Source of the DNA: Parafilimonas terrae
Lineage (GTDB): Bacteria > Bacteroidota > Bacteroidia > Chitinophagales > Chitinophagaceae
Reading direction: 5' to 3'
Assembly: GCF_900115755.1 (NCBI RefSeq)
Contig: NZ_FOXQ01000008.1
Location: 62,001 to 126,000, forward strand
Length of the DNA: 64,000 nt
Shown here: one piece after another, positions 10,001 through 17,573 of the stretch
Layout of the letters: the number at the start of each line of letters is the position of its first letter
Numbering within the stretch: position 1 is the first letter of the stretch
The notes under the pieces: generated by a model
Seen by the model: only the letters and a program-made list of their open reading frames with translations
Database searches by the model: none
What the model was told of the DNA's origin: nothing
Translations under genes and position numbers: made by a program

Positions 10001-10030
10001 GCCCTGCGAAGTCAGGAGACTTCGCAGGGC
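10001..10030. repeat. Perfect 13-bp inverted repeat (GCCCTGCGAAGTC hairpin)
   Basis: GCCCTGCGAAGTC at 10001-10013 and its exact complement at 10018-10030 are separated by AGGA. The stem is G+C-rich in an A+T-rich gap between the GNAT gene and trpB, and no T-run follows on either strand. It could be a dispersed palindromic (REP-like) element, an mRNA-stabilising hairpin, or a partial terminator lowering trpB expression. Confidence 0.8.
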
Positions 10031-10050
10031 CCGCCAATTAACTTTAAACT

Positions 10051-10542
10051 TTACAATATCAACTGCATAAAAATTAAATCAAGCCATTTATCAAACTTAT
10101 AGCCTACTTCTTTTAAACGCGCTGTTTCCACAAAACCAAATTGTTTATGCAGTGTAATGCTGGCTTCATTGTCAGCGGTTATGCCTGCGATCATTGTGTG
10201 CAGGCTCATATCTTTTGCAGTATCAATTAAAGGCTGCATTAATGCTTTGGCAATTCCTTTGCCGCGTTGACCTGCTTTCACATATACGGAATTCTCCACA
10301 GTATATTGATATGCCTGCCATGCCCTGAATTGCCCGAATGTACTGAACCCGGCAATATCATTATTTTCTTCAGCTACAAACACAGGAAAACCTTCTTTTT
10401 GCTTTTGAGCAAACCATTCTTCCCGCATTTGCAATGTTTGCTGGTTGTAATGAAATACAGCCGTTGTATTTTGAATTATATCATTGTAGATATCAAGTAT
10501 TGCAGGCAGGTCTGCCATTGTAGCTTTGCGGATAGTTATCAT
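10051..10542 (-). CDS. GNAT N-acetyltransferase, phosphinothricin-acetyltransferase-like
   Basis: A 163-residue GNAT protein. The N-terminus MITIRKATMADLPAILDIYNDII and the acetyl-CoA motif GQRGKGIAKALMQPL resemble the PAT/Bar-type family, which acetylates small amines or amino-acid analogues. It begins 2 nt after the trpF stop, so it is inside the trp operon, where it has no known pathway role. Natural substrates of this family in Bacteroidota are mostly unknown; methionine sulfone-like or aromatic amines are possible. Confidence 0.85.
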   Translation of the reverse strand: MITIRKATMADLPAILDIYNDIIQNTTAVFHYNQQTLQMREEWFAQKQKEGFPVFVAEENNDIAGFSTFGQFRAWQAYQYTVENSVYVKAGQRGKGIAKALMQPLIDTAKDMSLHTMIAGITADNEASITLHKQFGFVETARLKEVGYKFDKWLDLIFMQLIL

Positions 10543-10544
10543 TG

Positions 10545-11264
10545 TCAGGTATTTTCTTCAGGCAAACCTGGCGGCAACGGTTCTTCCAGCCGTTTTTTAA
10601 ATGCTTTTATTAGTTCAATATCTTTTACGCCGGGCATTAATTCAAATTTGCTGTTAATGTCAATAGCAAACAGGTCTTTTGCAGCAGTATGTGCAGTAAA
10701 TTTTTTTATTTCATCTGCATCATCAGGTGATATGCCGCCCGCTAAAAAAAACGGTTTTTGAATATTCAGTCCTTTTAAAATTTGCCAGTTAAATTTTTTG
10801 CCGCTGCCGCCAAATGAAGGCGTTTCCGTATCAAATAAAAACATATCGGCTGCTTCATAGTAGTCTTTTATTTTCCATTCCACATTATCATCATTGCTTA
10901 GCCGGAATGCTTTAATTACAGTTATATAATTTGATATTTTTTCACAATACCGCGGCGATTCATTTCCATGTAATTGCACCAGGTACAAACCGCAATCATC
11001 CACTGTTCGCAGCACTTCATCCACATCTTCATCCACAAAAATTCCTACCTTATTTATTTTACCTCGTATTTTTTTTATAGCTGCAGAAGGCATGCTTTTA
11101 TAAACATATCTTGGTGAGGGCCGATAAAAATTAAACCCGGCGAATTCCACTCCAAGCTCGTTTAGCTGGCTTACCTGTTTTGTATTGGTAAGCCCGCAAA
11201 CTTTAATTCTGAAATGGTTTCGCTGCTTTATACTACCGGCAGCCTGGTTATTCAATTCAGTCAT
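10545..11264 (-). CDS. trpF: Phosphoribosylanthranilate isomerase
   Basis: A 239-residue TIM-barrel enzyme of tryptophan synthesis. The catalytic start motif KVCGLT lies at residues 21-26 (Cys is the general base). LVQLHGNESPRYC and the C-terminal phosphate-binding FFLAGGISPDDA follow. The family usually begins just before KVCG; the extra ~18 residues may mean that a later start is used or that a short extension exists. It follows trpC with a 91-nt gap and is nearly fused to the GNAT gene. Confidence 0.93.
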   Translation of the reverse strand: MTELNNQAAGSIKQRNHFRIKVCGLTNTKQVSQLNELGVEFAGFNFYRPSPRYVYKSMPSAAIKKIRGKINKVGIFVDEDVDEVLRTVDDCGLYLVQLHGNESPRYCEKISNYITVIKAFRLSNDDNVEWKIKDYYEAADMFLFDTETPSFGGSGKKFNWQILKGLNIQKPFFLAGGISPDDADEIKKFTAHTAAKDLFAIDINSKFELMPGVKDIELIKAFKKRLEEPLPPGLPEENT

Positions 11265-11355
11265 GTTTTATTGCTGAATGTTGCCGTTGTTTGAAGACTG
11301 ATATTAAACCCCTGATGCTTCAAACAACATCATCAATAATTAAATTACTGCATGC

Positions 11356-12159
11356 TTAAAAAACAAGCTTCTTCTGCTTTTTAAGCGCTTTCATAAATTC
11401 AGCAAAAGCAACCGCAGGTTTTGAAGCCTTCATAAAATTTTCACCAATTAAAAATCCTGTAAACCCAAGATTGTGTAAAGCGATAATTGTTTCAATATCC
11501 GAAATGCCACTTTCAGATATCACGGGCCTGTCTGCCGGCAAAAGTTTTATCAGGTCTTTTGAAGTTTGTATATCAGTAACAAAAGTTTCGAGGTTGCGGT
11601 TGTTGATGCCAATAATATCTGCTTCATCACAAATATGCCCGGTTTCTTCTGCTGCGTGTAACTCAAGCAATACTTCAAGGTTAAGCTCTTTGGCTTTTAC
11701 AGCAAGCTGCTTCACATGCTCTTTTGTTAAGCAGGCTGCAATCAGAAGTATAACATCTGCCCCGTAAGCTTTGGCTTCATATAACTGAAACTCATCTATT
11801 ATAAAATCTTTGCGCAATAAAGGAATCTCAACTTCAAGTCTTGCTATTTTTAATTCTTCTATGTTGCCGCCAAAAAAATCTTCATCCGTTAATATAGAAC
11901 TGGCTGCAGCGCCGTACTCTTCATAGGCAGGCACAACTTCACCAATATGTATATGTTGATTGATCCAGCCTTTTGAAGGAGACTTTCTTTTAAATTCAGC
12001 TATGATATTTGGCTGGCCGTTTAATAAACGCTGTTTAAGAGAAAGGCCTTTGGTATCAAAATTTTTATTCAGCGATTTTAAAAAATCAATATCCATGATT
12101 GATTTTTTTTCAGCCACTTCCAGTTTCTTTTTTTCTATTATTGTTTGCAGGATATTCAT
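11356..12159 (-). CDS. trpC: Indole-3-glycerol phosphate synthase
   Basis: A 267-residue TIM barrel closing the indole ring. It contains the conserved NIIAEFKRKSPSKG, the catalytic LLRKDFIIDEFQ, LLEL, INNRNLETF and ISESGIS segments in order. Its ATG overlaps the trpD stop by 4 bp (ATGA, 12156-12159), indicating translational coupling. Length is typical. Confidence 0.96.
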   Translation of the reverse strand: MNILQTIIEKKKLEVAEKKSIMDIDFLKSLNKNFDTKGLSLKQRLLNGQPNIIAEFKRKSPSKGWINQHIHIGEVVPAYEEYGAAASSILTDEDFFGGNIEELKIARLEVEIPLLRKDFIIDEFQLYEAKAYGADVILLIAACLTKEHVKQLAVKAKELNLEVLLELHAAEETGHICDEADIIGINNRNLETFVTDIQTSKDLIKLLPADRPVISESGISDIETIIALHNLGFTGFLIGENFMKASKPAVAFAEFMKALKKQKKLVF

Positions 12160-13148
12160 TGCAGCGAAATTAGTTTTTGTAACGCAGAATATGCTTTTCC
12201 TCCTTCAAGACTTTCTACCGCCGCATTATAAGCATCGTTATAATTTTTATAATTGCCTGTGCATTGCAGAGCCATAGCAGCATTGGCCAGTACCACGGCA
12301 TTCTGCGCCCATGAACCATCGCCTTTTATAATTTGCATAAAAATTTTTGCCGCTTCCTCAATTGTATTCCCGCCTATAATGTCCCGGGCGTCAACAAACC
12401 TTTTTCCAAGTTCCACCGGTGTTTTAATTTTTTCACCGCTATTCGTTATCACTTTTGTATCGTTGGTAAGCGATATTTCATCATAACCATCAAGGCCGTT
12501 GATAATGGTAAAGGGCCTGCCGCTTTTTTGCAAAAGATAATTATAAATTCTTGCCATTTCCAGGTTATACACGCCTACTAACTGAAACGCCGGCGATGCA
12601 GGGTTAACCATCGGCCCCAGCATATTAAAGAATGTTCTTAAGCCGAGATTTTTGCGAAGCGGCCCCACTGTTTTTAATGCAGGATGAAACAAAGGCGCAT
12701 GCATAAAACAGATATTGGCTTCTTCTATTTCAGTGTTCAGCTTTGCATTATCAGCTTTGAATTTGTAGCCTATTTGCTCCATTACATTGGAAGCACCGCT
12801 CACAGATGTTGCTCCATAATTACCATGCTTTGCCACCTTCTGCCCTGTGCCTGCAACAATAAAACAGGCAAGTGTTGAAATATTAAATGTATTTTTTCCA
12901 TCACCGCCGGTACCAACAATATCTATTGTTTTATGGCCGTTCAGGTTAACTTTTACACAAAGCTCAAGCAACGCATCACGAAAGCCTTCAAGCTCTTCAA
13001 TGGTAATGCTGCGCATAAGAAACACCGTTACAAAAGCCGTAACTTCTGTATCATTATATATGCCTCTTGAAATGTTGACTAAGATTTCCTTTGCCTGTTC
13101 GTAAGGCAATGTCTTGTATTCAAATAAGTATTGTAAGATCTTTTTCAT
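12156..13148 (-). CDS. trpD: Anthranilate phosphoribosyltransferase
   Basis: A 330-residue enzyme transferring phosphoribose from PRPP to anthranilate. The PRPP-binding GTGGDGKNTFNIST is near residue 80. KHGNYGATSVSGASNVME and the GP-containing LRTFFNMLGPMVNP block are canonical. It starts 8 nt after the GxxExxY gene and overlaps trpC by 4 bp. Confidence 0.96.
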   Translation of the reverse strand: MKKILQYLFEYKTLPYEQAKEILVNISRGIYNDTEVTAFVTVFLMRSITIEELEGFRDALLELCVKVNLNGHKTIDIVGTGGDGKNTFNISTLACFIVAGTGQKVAKHGNYGATSVSGASNVMEQIGYKFKADNAKLNTEIEEANICFMHAPLFHPALKTVGPLRKNLGLRTFFNMLGPMVNPASPAFQLVGVYNLEMARIYNYLLQKSGRPFTIINGLDGYDEISLTNDTKVITNSGEKIKTPVELGKRFVDARDIIGGNTIEEAAKIFMQIIKGDGSWAQNAVVLANAAMALQCTGNYKNYNDAYNAAVESLEGGKAYSALQKLISLQ

Positions 13149-13156
13149 TGTCTGAA

Positions 13157-13585
13157 CTATGATTTGAGTGGATAGGAAGGATTTTGAGGAATGTGTATAA
13201 TACAGGGATTGTATTTTGAATTGGTAAGCCGCTTAAATTCTAAATTTATTGATCCGAAATTAATAAGCAGTCCTATCTCTATATTAAATGCTTCAAGATA
13301 ATTTTTTGCTTGTGCAAAATGAACGGGTTCAAGATTTATGATCGCCTTTAATTCAACACAGATTTTATTTTCAACAAAGGAGTCAACCCTTCTTTCACCA
13401 ATTTGTTGTTCCAGGTAAAGTATTGGCATATTGCATTCTCTTATGAATGACACCCCCTCTGTTTCCATTTGTAATGCCAATGCTCTTTGATAAATAATTT
13501 CCTGGAAACCGTTACCAAGCGTTGAATGCACTTTCATTGCAGCGCCAATAACTTTTTCAGTAATTTCTTTGTATTTAAAATCCAT
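13157..13585 (-). CDS. GxxExxY protein (PD-(D/E)XK-like)
   Basis: A 142-residue protein with the family-naming motif GFQEIIY (GxxExxY) near residue 27, followed by a PD-(D/E)XK-nuclease-like core, VDSFVENKICVELKAI. Function is unestablished; the fold suggests nucleic-acid cleavage or binding. It sits between trpG (39-nt gap) and trpD (8-nt gap), so it is co-transcribed with the trp operon. GxxExxY genes scatter as singletons among Bacteroidota operons, so this is probably an insertion and not a pathway part. Confidence 0.88.
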   Translation of the reverse strand: MDFKYKEITEKVIGAAMKVHSTLGNGFQEIIYQRALALQMETEGVSFIRECNMPILYLEQQIGERRVDSFVENKICVELKAIINLEPVHFAQAKNYLEAFNIEIGLLINFGSINLEFKRLTNSKYNPCIIHIPQNPSYPLKS

Positions 13586-13624
13586 ATTAATCTTTAAATC
13601 AATTTAATCTTTCAAAATCCCCGT

Positions 13625-14209
13625 TCAGGCACCTAACCAGTTCCGCATAATTTTTTCCCCATCCGGCGTAAGCACACTTTCAGGATGAAACTGCACACCC
13701 TGCACGTCATACGTTTTATGCTGAAGCCCCATAACAAAACCGTTTTCATCTTCTGCTGTTATTTCAAGCTCCGGAGGAAAATTTTCTTTGCTAACAATCC
13801 AGGAATGATAACGGCCGGCGACAAATGTTTGTGATAAGCCTTTAAACAAAGAACTGTTGACATTTGATAGTTGATTGTTAATTGTTCTCACCGGTGTTGC
13901 CACCCCATGAAATACACTGGAAAGATTAGTAAGCTGCCCGCCAAAAGCTTCAGCAATTGCCTGGTGGCCAAGGCAAACGCCAAGTATAGATTTTGACGGT
14001 GCATATTCTTTTATTAAAGGCAATAATAAACCTGCTTCTGAAGGAATGCCGGGGCCGGGCGATAAAATGATTTTATCATATTCCTTTATTTTTTCCAGCG
14101 GTATTTTATCATTGCGATAAACATCTACTTTTTGATGCGTTATTTTTTCAACAAGATGAACAAGGTTATAAGTAAATGAATCGTAGTTATCAAATATTAA
14201 TATTTTCAT
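13625..14209 (-). CDS. trpG: Anthranilate synthase component II (glutamine amidotransferase)
   Basis: A class I amidotransferase supplying ammonia to TrpE. MKILIFDNYDSFTYNL is the normal N-terminus, the nucleophile Cys79 lies in LGVCLGHQ, and the His/Glu pair lies in VQFHPES. I place the start at ATG 14209 (194 residues). The longer frame from 14239 would translate the heptamer repeat (MVHGQMDLFK), which is not conserved. It follows trpE in the operon. Confidence 0.94.
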   Translation of the reverse strand: MKILIFDNYDSFTYNLVHLVEKITHQKVDVYRNDKIPLEKIKEYDKIILSPGPGIPSEAGLLLPLIKEYAPSKSILGVCLGHQAIAEAFGGQLTNLSSVFHGVATPVRTINNQLSNVNSSLFKGLSQTFVAGRYHSWIVSKENFPPELEITAEDENGFVMGLQHKTYDVQGVQFHPESVLTPDGEKIMRNWLGA

Positions 14210-14219
14210 TTTAAACAAG

Positions 14220-14254
14220 TCCATTTGACCATGGACCATGGTCTATCGTCATTA
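14220..14254. repeat. Heptamer tandem repeat (GACCATG type) between trpE and trpG
   Basis: Units tccattt-gaccatg-gaccatg-gtctatc-gtcatta follow each other without gaps; two are identical and one resembles the reverse complement of its neighbour. They fill most of the trpE-trpG junction and reach the trpE stop codon. Confidence 0.6.
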
Positions 14255-15664
14255 AATTGTTTGGGCTATTTCAATTGCTTTTTTAAGTGCGCCTAATTTA
14301 TTGTTCACTTCCTGTAACTCGTTTGCGGGGTTTGATGCGGCAACAACACCTGCGCCAGCCTGGTAATGCAACGTATTTCTCTTACTTAAAAAAGTGCGTA
14401 TCATAATGGCCGTGTTGCAGGTGCCGTCAAACCCTATGAACCCTATACAGCCTGCATAATATCCCCGGGTTGTGGGCTCAAATTCATCAATCAACTGCAT
14501 GGCCTTATATTTTGGTGCGCCGCTTAAAGTGCCTTGCGGAAAAGTAAGTGCAATCAATTCAAAAGGGTTGGCATCTTTACCCACATTGCCCACAACTTCG
14601 CTTACCAAATGGATAACATGCGAGTAATAATATACCTGCCTGAATTGTTTTACCTGCACGTTATCGCAGCAACGGCTAAGGTCGTTGCGGGCAAGGTCAA
14701 CCAGCATGGTATGCTCTGCATTTTCTTTTGCATCTTCCAATAAAGCTTCTGTAAGTTCACTGTCTTTTACCGCATTGCCGGTGCGTTTAAATGTACCGGC
14801 AATAGGATGTACGATGGCTTTTTCATCTTTAATTATCAATTGCGATTCGGGGCTTGAGCCCATGAGTTTATAATCGCTGTAATCAAAATAAAATAAATAA
14901 GGTGATGGGTTCACGCTGCGCAAAGCGCGGTACACATTAAACTCATCTCCCGTAAATTTTTGCTGAAACCTCCTGCTTAAAACAATTTGAAAAACATTAC
15001 CGCGAATACAGCTTTTAATGCCTTCCTTTACCATTTGCATGTAATCATCATCAGAAATATTCACCGTTTCACCTGCCTGCAGTTTGAAAGAAAATACAGG
15101 CACGTCCCTGCTTCTTATAAGCGATTCTATTACATCCATTTCACCCGGTAAGCCATTAATGGCATTCTCGCATAAATACATTTCATCCTTAAAATGATTA
15201 ATGGCAATTACATACTGATAAAGCCTGTAACGCATCACGGGAATTTCGGGCGTTTGTTTTTTGCTTTTTAATTCTATTGTTTCAAAAAACTGAACCGCAT
15301 CATACGTGCAATATCCAAATAACCCCTGCGCAATTTTTATATTATTGTCATCAGTTTCGTTTACTTCAAACTGCTGCATAAAATTCCATAACAAAGAAGG
15401 TACATTGGTTGTTTCATTAAGCGGTTTTTTTTCGGGTTTATGATTAGGATACTTTAATTCTATTTCTGAAAAACTGGTTATTTCAATACCGCCTATGGCA
15501 TTAATGCCGATAAAAGAATAACTGTTTTCAGCCGAGTGATGATCGGCGCTTTCAAGCAGTATGGTATCCCTGAACCGGTCCCGCAACCGGAGGTATATGC
15601 CAACCGGCGTGTGCAAATCTGAAAGCATTTTTTTGTAGCGTGTTTCTATCCGGATCTTTTTCAT
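14252..15664 (-). CDS. trpE: Anthranilate synthase component I
   Basis: A 470-residue chorismate-utilising enzyme that forms anthranilate with TrpG. The N-terminal LLES (about residue 36) is the tryptophan feedback-binding motif. The catalytic domain carries GSSPE, HPIAGTFKRTG, ENAEHTMLVDLARNDL and GAPKYKAMQLID. It is the first structural gene of the trp operon. Its ATG overlaps the stop of an upstream short ORF (ATGA at 15661-15664), and the operon is preceded by a Trp-codon attenuator. Confidence 0.96.
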   Translation of the reverse strand: MKKIRIETRYKKMLSDLHTPVGIYLRLRDRFRDTILLESADHHSAENSYSFIGINAIGGIEITSFSEIELKYPNHKPEKKPLNETTNVPSLLWNFMQQFEVNETDDNNIKIAQGLFGYCTYDAVQFFETIELKSKKQTPEIPVMRYRLYQYVIAINHFKDEMYLCENAINGLPGEMDVIESLIRSRDVPVFSFKLQAGETVNISDDDYMQMVKEGIKSCIRGNVFQIVLSRRFQQKFTGDEFNVYRALRSVNPSPYLFYFDYSDYKLMGSSPESQLIIKDEKAIVHPIAGTFKRTGNAVKDSELTEALLEDAKENAEHTMLVDLARNDLSRCCDNVQVKQFRQVYYYSHVIHLVSEVVGNVGKDANPFELIALTFPQGTLSGAPKYKAMQLIDEFEPTTRGYYAGCIGFIGFDGTCNTAIMIRTFLSKRNTLHYQAGAGVVAASNPANELQEVNNKLGALKKAIEIAQTI

Positions 15665-15747
15665 TCGTATAATTTTTGTTTTTCAGTGGCCTCAAGGAAC
15701 GCCTTTGTACATCTCTTGTGCGATAAAGGTTTAACATGGGCCTTCAT
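15661..15747 (-). CDS. Second short leader ORF coupled to trpE (CTKAF-type)
   Basis: A 28-codon frame starts MKAHVKPLSH, continues KRCTKAFLEATEKQ and stops with TGA overlapping the trpE ATG. Its last ~53 nt are about 79% identical to the sequence immediately upstream of the T9SS metzincin at 58705. There the same frame encodes CTRAFHEAIEE and also ends in ATGA. Differences between copies are partly synonymous or conservative. It has no Trp codon, so it is distinct from the attenuator peptide. It may couple translation to trpE; whether the peptide or only the RNA matters is open. Confidence 0.5.
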   Translation of the reverse strand: MKAHVKPLSHKRCTKAFLEATEKQKLYE

Positions 15748-15780
15748 ATATCAATAATCTTCTTTAGTGTGTTAACAAAC

Positions 15781-15809
15781 AAACAGCCCCGGTGTTGCCG
15801 GGGCTGTTT
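15781..15809 (-). terminator. trp attenuator terminator
   Basis: On the minus strand AAACAGCCCCGG (15809-15798) pairs with CCGGGGCTGTTT (15792-15781) around a 5-nt loop, followed by GTTTGTT. The stem is 12 bp and perfect. It lies 25 nt after the stop of the Trp-rich leader peptide and before trpE. It would also stop transcription coming from the upstream sulfatase. Confidence 0.92.
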
Positions 15810-15833
15810 AATATTATTATAATAGTAATAGCA

Positions 15834-15896
15834 TTACATGCCCCTCAGAGAGTTTGTATGCCACCACCAATTAATATTTAAGCTTAATTTTTTCAT
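15834..15896 (-). CDS. trpL: trp operon leader peptide with three Trp codons
   Basis: A 20-codon ORF, MKKLSLNINWWWHTN... ending RGM and stop TAA. Codons 10-12 are TGG-TGG-TGG (plus-strand ccaccacca, 15861-15869). The segment GAGGGGC just before the stop can pair with GCCCC in the 5' arm of the terminator (15798-15809). A ribosome stalled on Trp codons would therefore favour antitermination, and one reaching the stop would cover this segment and allow termination. The start lies close to the predicted transcription start, so the 5' untranslated part is very short. Confidence 0.9.
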   Translation of the reverse strand: MKKLSLNINWWWHTNSLRGM

Positions 15897-15906
15897 TTAT
15901 GCGTTG

Positions 15907-15936
15907 CGAATGTAAAACAATTTTCAAATCATCAAA
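15907..15936 (-). promoter_or_regulatory. trp operon promoter (Bacteroidota type)
   Basis: On the minus strand TTTG (15936-15933) and TACATTCG (15914-15907) are separated by exactly 18 nt, matching the TTTG-N17-20-TAnnTTTG consensus with one change. It lies between the sulfatase stop and the trp leader ATG (15896). Confidence 0.75.
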
Positions 15937-15956
15937 ATTATTTTGCAGAATTGTTA

Positions 15957-17405
15957 TTAGTGAAGCTCTGACATTGTTTTTAAAAAAGTTTTACTCAATT
16001 TTTTTTCATCAGGCGTTAATTCCGACGTGGTAAGTGGATGTTGCTCAAAAGGGTCTGTGGCAAGATTATAAAACTTTCCTCCCTTTGGATTATCTGTGGT
16101 ATCGTATTGTTTGTAAACTGAGTTTTGCATCCATCTTCGCAAATGCGTTAAATCTCCCTCAAACTTACCGGCGCCGGGATAATGATTAAAAACCCAATCT
16201 CTTAAAATATATTGTTTTCCTATTAATTGCGGTGCAAAGCTTACTCCGTCGGTAATGCCATACGAAGCAGGTATGGGAATCTTTGCTATGTCGGCAAATG
16301 TTGCCATGAAGTCAACGAAGCTTATAAGCGAAGAATCTTTTTTACCAGGAGGTACCAGTCCAGGACAATAAGCCACAAACGGCATGTGTGTGCCAAGGTT
16401 TAAAGGCGATGATTTTCCTCCGGGAACTATAATGTTATTAGCCTCACTGTGAATGATGTTGGCTGTACCGTTATCGGCAGTAAATAAAATAATGGTGCTG
16501 TCTGCAATGCCGGCAGCGTTTACTTTATCTATCAATTGCCCGATAAGCTTATCCATATATTTTACCATTGAAGGAAAATACAGCGTATCATCCAGGCTCC
16601 TCGGGCCCTTTGGGTTCCACGCTGCAAACGCAGGGTCGTCTGGCATAGGGCTAAAGGGGGCATGGCAAAGATCTAATGCCCAATAAACAAAAAATGGGTT
16701 TTTATTGGCATTGCTATCTATAAAATCAAATACATAATCCCTGAACATATCCTGGCCAAACTTGCCATTGGTTTCACTGTCTGGTAAGTAGTTTCCATTT
16801 TCATATATCTCCGGATTTTTATAAAATTTATTTGCAGTTTCTTCAGCGCCTCCACTATTCAAATTATAGGCGTTATTTACCATGTATTTATCAAATCCAA
16901 ACAGTTTAATCGAATTATCCCCGCCATCAAATTGCCATTTTCCCGAAGCGCATGTAGCATACCCTGCCAGTTTAAAAATATTGGCAAAAGTGCGCTGAGA
17001 CTGATCCATTATGCCCCATGTGGTATAATTCCTGAAATTATATTTTCCTGTTAATAACATGAACCTTGACGGAGAACACAAAGCACTGCTGTAGCAATTT
17101 GTAAACTGGGTGCCGTTTGCAGCCATAAAGTCGAGGTTAGGCGTTTGATAAGATTGGCCACCGCAAAAAGTTGGGATTTCATATCCAACGTCGTCTGCCA
17201 GGATTAAAATTACATTCAGCCGTGAATTAGATATAACCGGGGGAGCAGGAATTGTGTCAACCGGCTTGACAGGTATATCCGGTGGGGATAAATTTGGTTT
17301 GCGGCATCCTGTAATGCCTAAGAAAACAGATAATATTAAATACAGCCATACAATGCCTTTAACGTGAGAAAATGTTCTCAAACATTTGGCAGTAATCTTT
17401 CTCAT
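15957..17405 (-). CDS. Lipoprotein sulfatase (formylglycine type)
   Basis: A 482-residue alkaline-phosphatase-superfamily sulfatase. A signal with lipobox ITGC gives a lipid-anchored Cys34. Metal-binding ILADDVGYE follows at about 69-77. The signature CSPSRFMLLTG has Cys110, the residue oxidised to formylglycine. LFTADNGT supplies the downstream metal ligands. It removes sulfate esters, probably from polysaccharides, at the cell surface or in the periplasm. A paralogue lies directly upstream (17574-18962). No formylglycine-generating or anSME maturase gene is in the window. Confidence 0.93.
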   Translation of the reverse strand: MRKITAKCLRTFSHVKGIVWLYLILSVFLGITGCRKPNLSPPDIPVKPVDTIPAPPVISNSRLNVILILADDVGYEIPTFCGGQSYQTPNLDFMAANGTQFTNCYSSALCSPSRFMLLTGKYNFRNYTTWGIMDQSQRTFANIFKLAGYATCASGKWQFDGGDNSIKLFGFDKYMVNNAYNLNSGGAEETANKFYKNPEIYENGNYLPDSETNGKFGQDMFRDYVFDFIDSNANKNPFFVYWALDLCHAPFSPMPDDPAFAAWNPKGPRSLDDTLYFPSMVKYMDKLIGQLIDKVNAAGIADSTIILFTADNGTANIIHSEANNIIVPGGKSSPLNLGTHMPFVAYCPGLVPPGKKDSSLISFVDFMATFADIAKIPIPASYGITDGVSFAPQLIGKQYILRDWVFNHYPGAGKFEGDLTHLRRWMQNSVYKQYDTTDNPKGGKFYNLATDPFEQHPLTTSELTPDEKKLSKTFLKTMSELH

Positions 17406-17573
17406 ACCAGATAATTAGAAATGTAAGTCAGCTTGCATTAAAGAGCAGCAGGTTAAAGTTTGATCAGTCAAAAATATCTAAAATAAACTTGATTGTAAAA
17501 ATTGCAACAGAAAGTTTATTTAATTGTTATTTGAGTGATAAATTTAGTGCTGGTACATTTAAAACTAAATTTA

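Noticed and set aside
13625-14239. 204-residue version of TrpG
   Set aside because: The extra N-terminus is translated heptamer repeat; the family start MKILIFDNYDS is at 14209.
14226-14243. GACCATGGTC palindrome as an operator
   Set aside because: It is explained by the 7-bp repeat register in the trpE-trpG gap.
15552-15737. 61-residue frame overlapping the trpE start
   Set aside because: It runs into trpE out of frame and lacks the stop/start overlap; the other frame (15661-15747) is conserved at the second locus.
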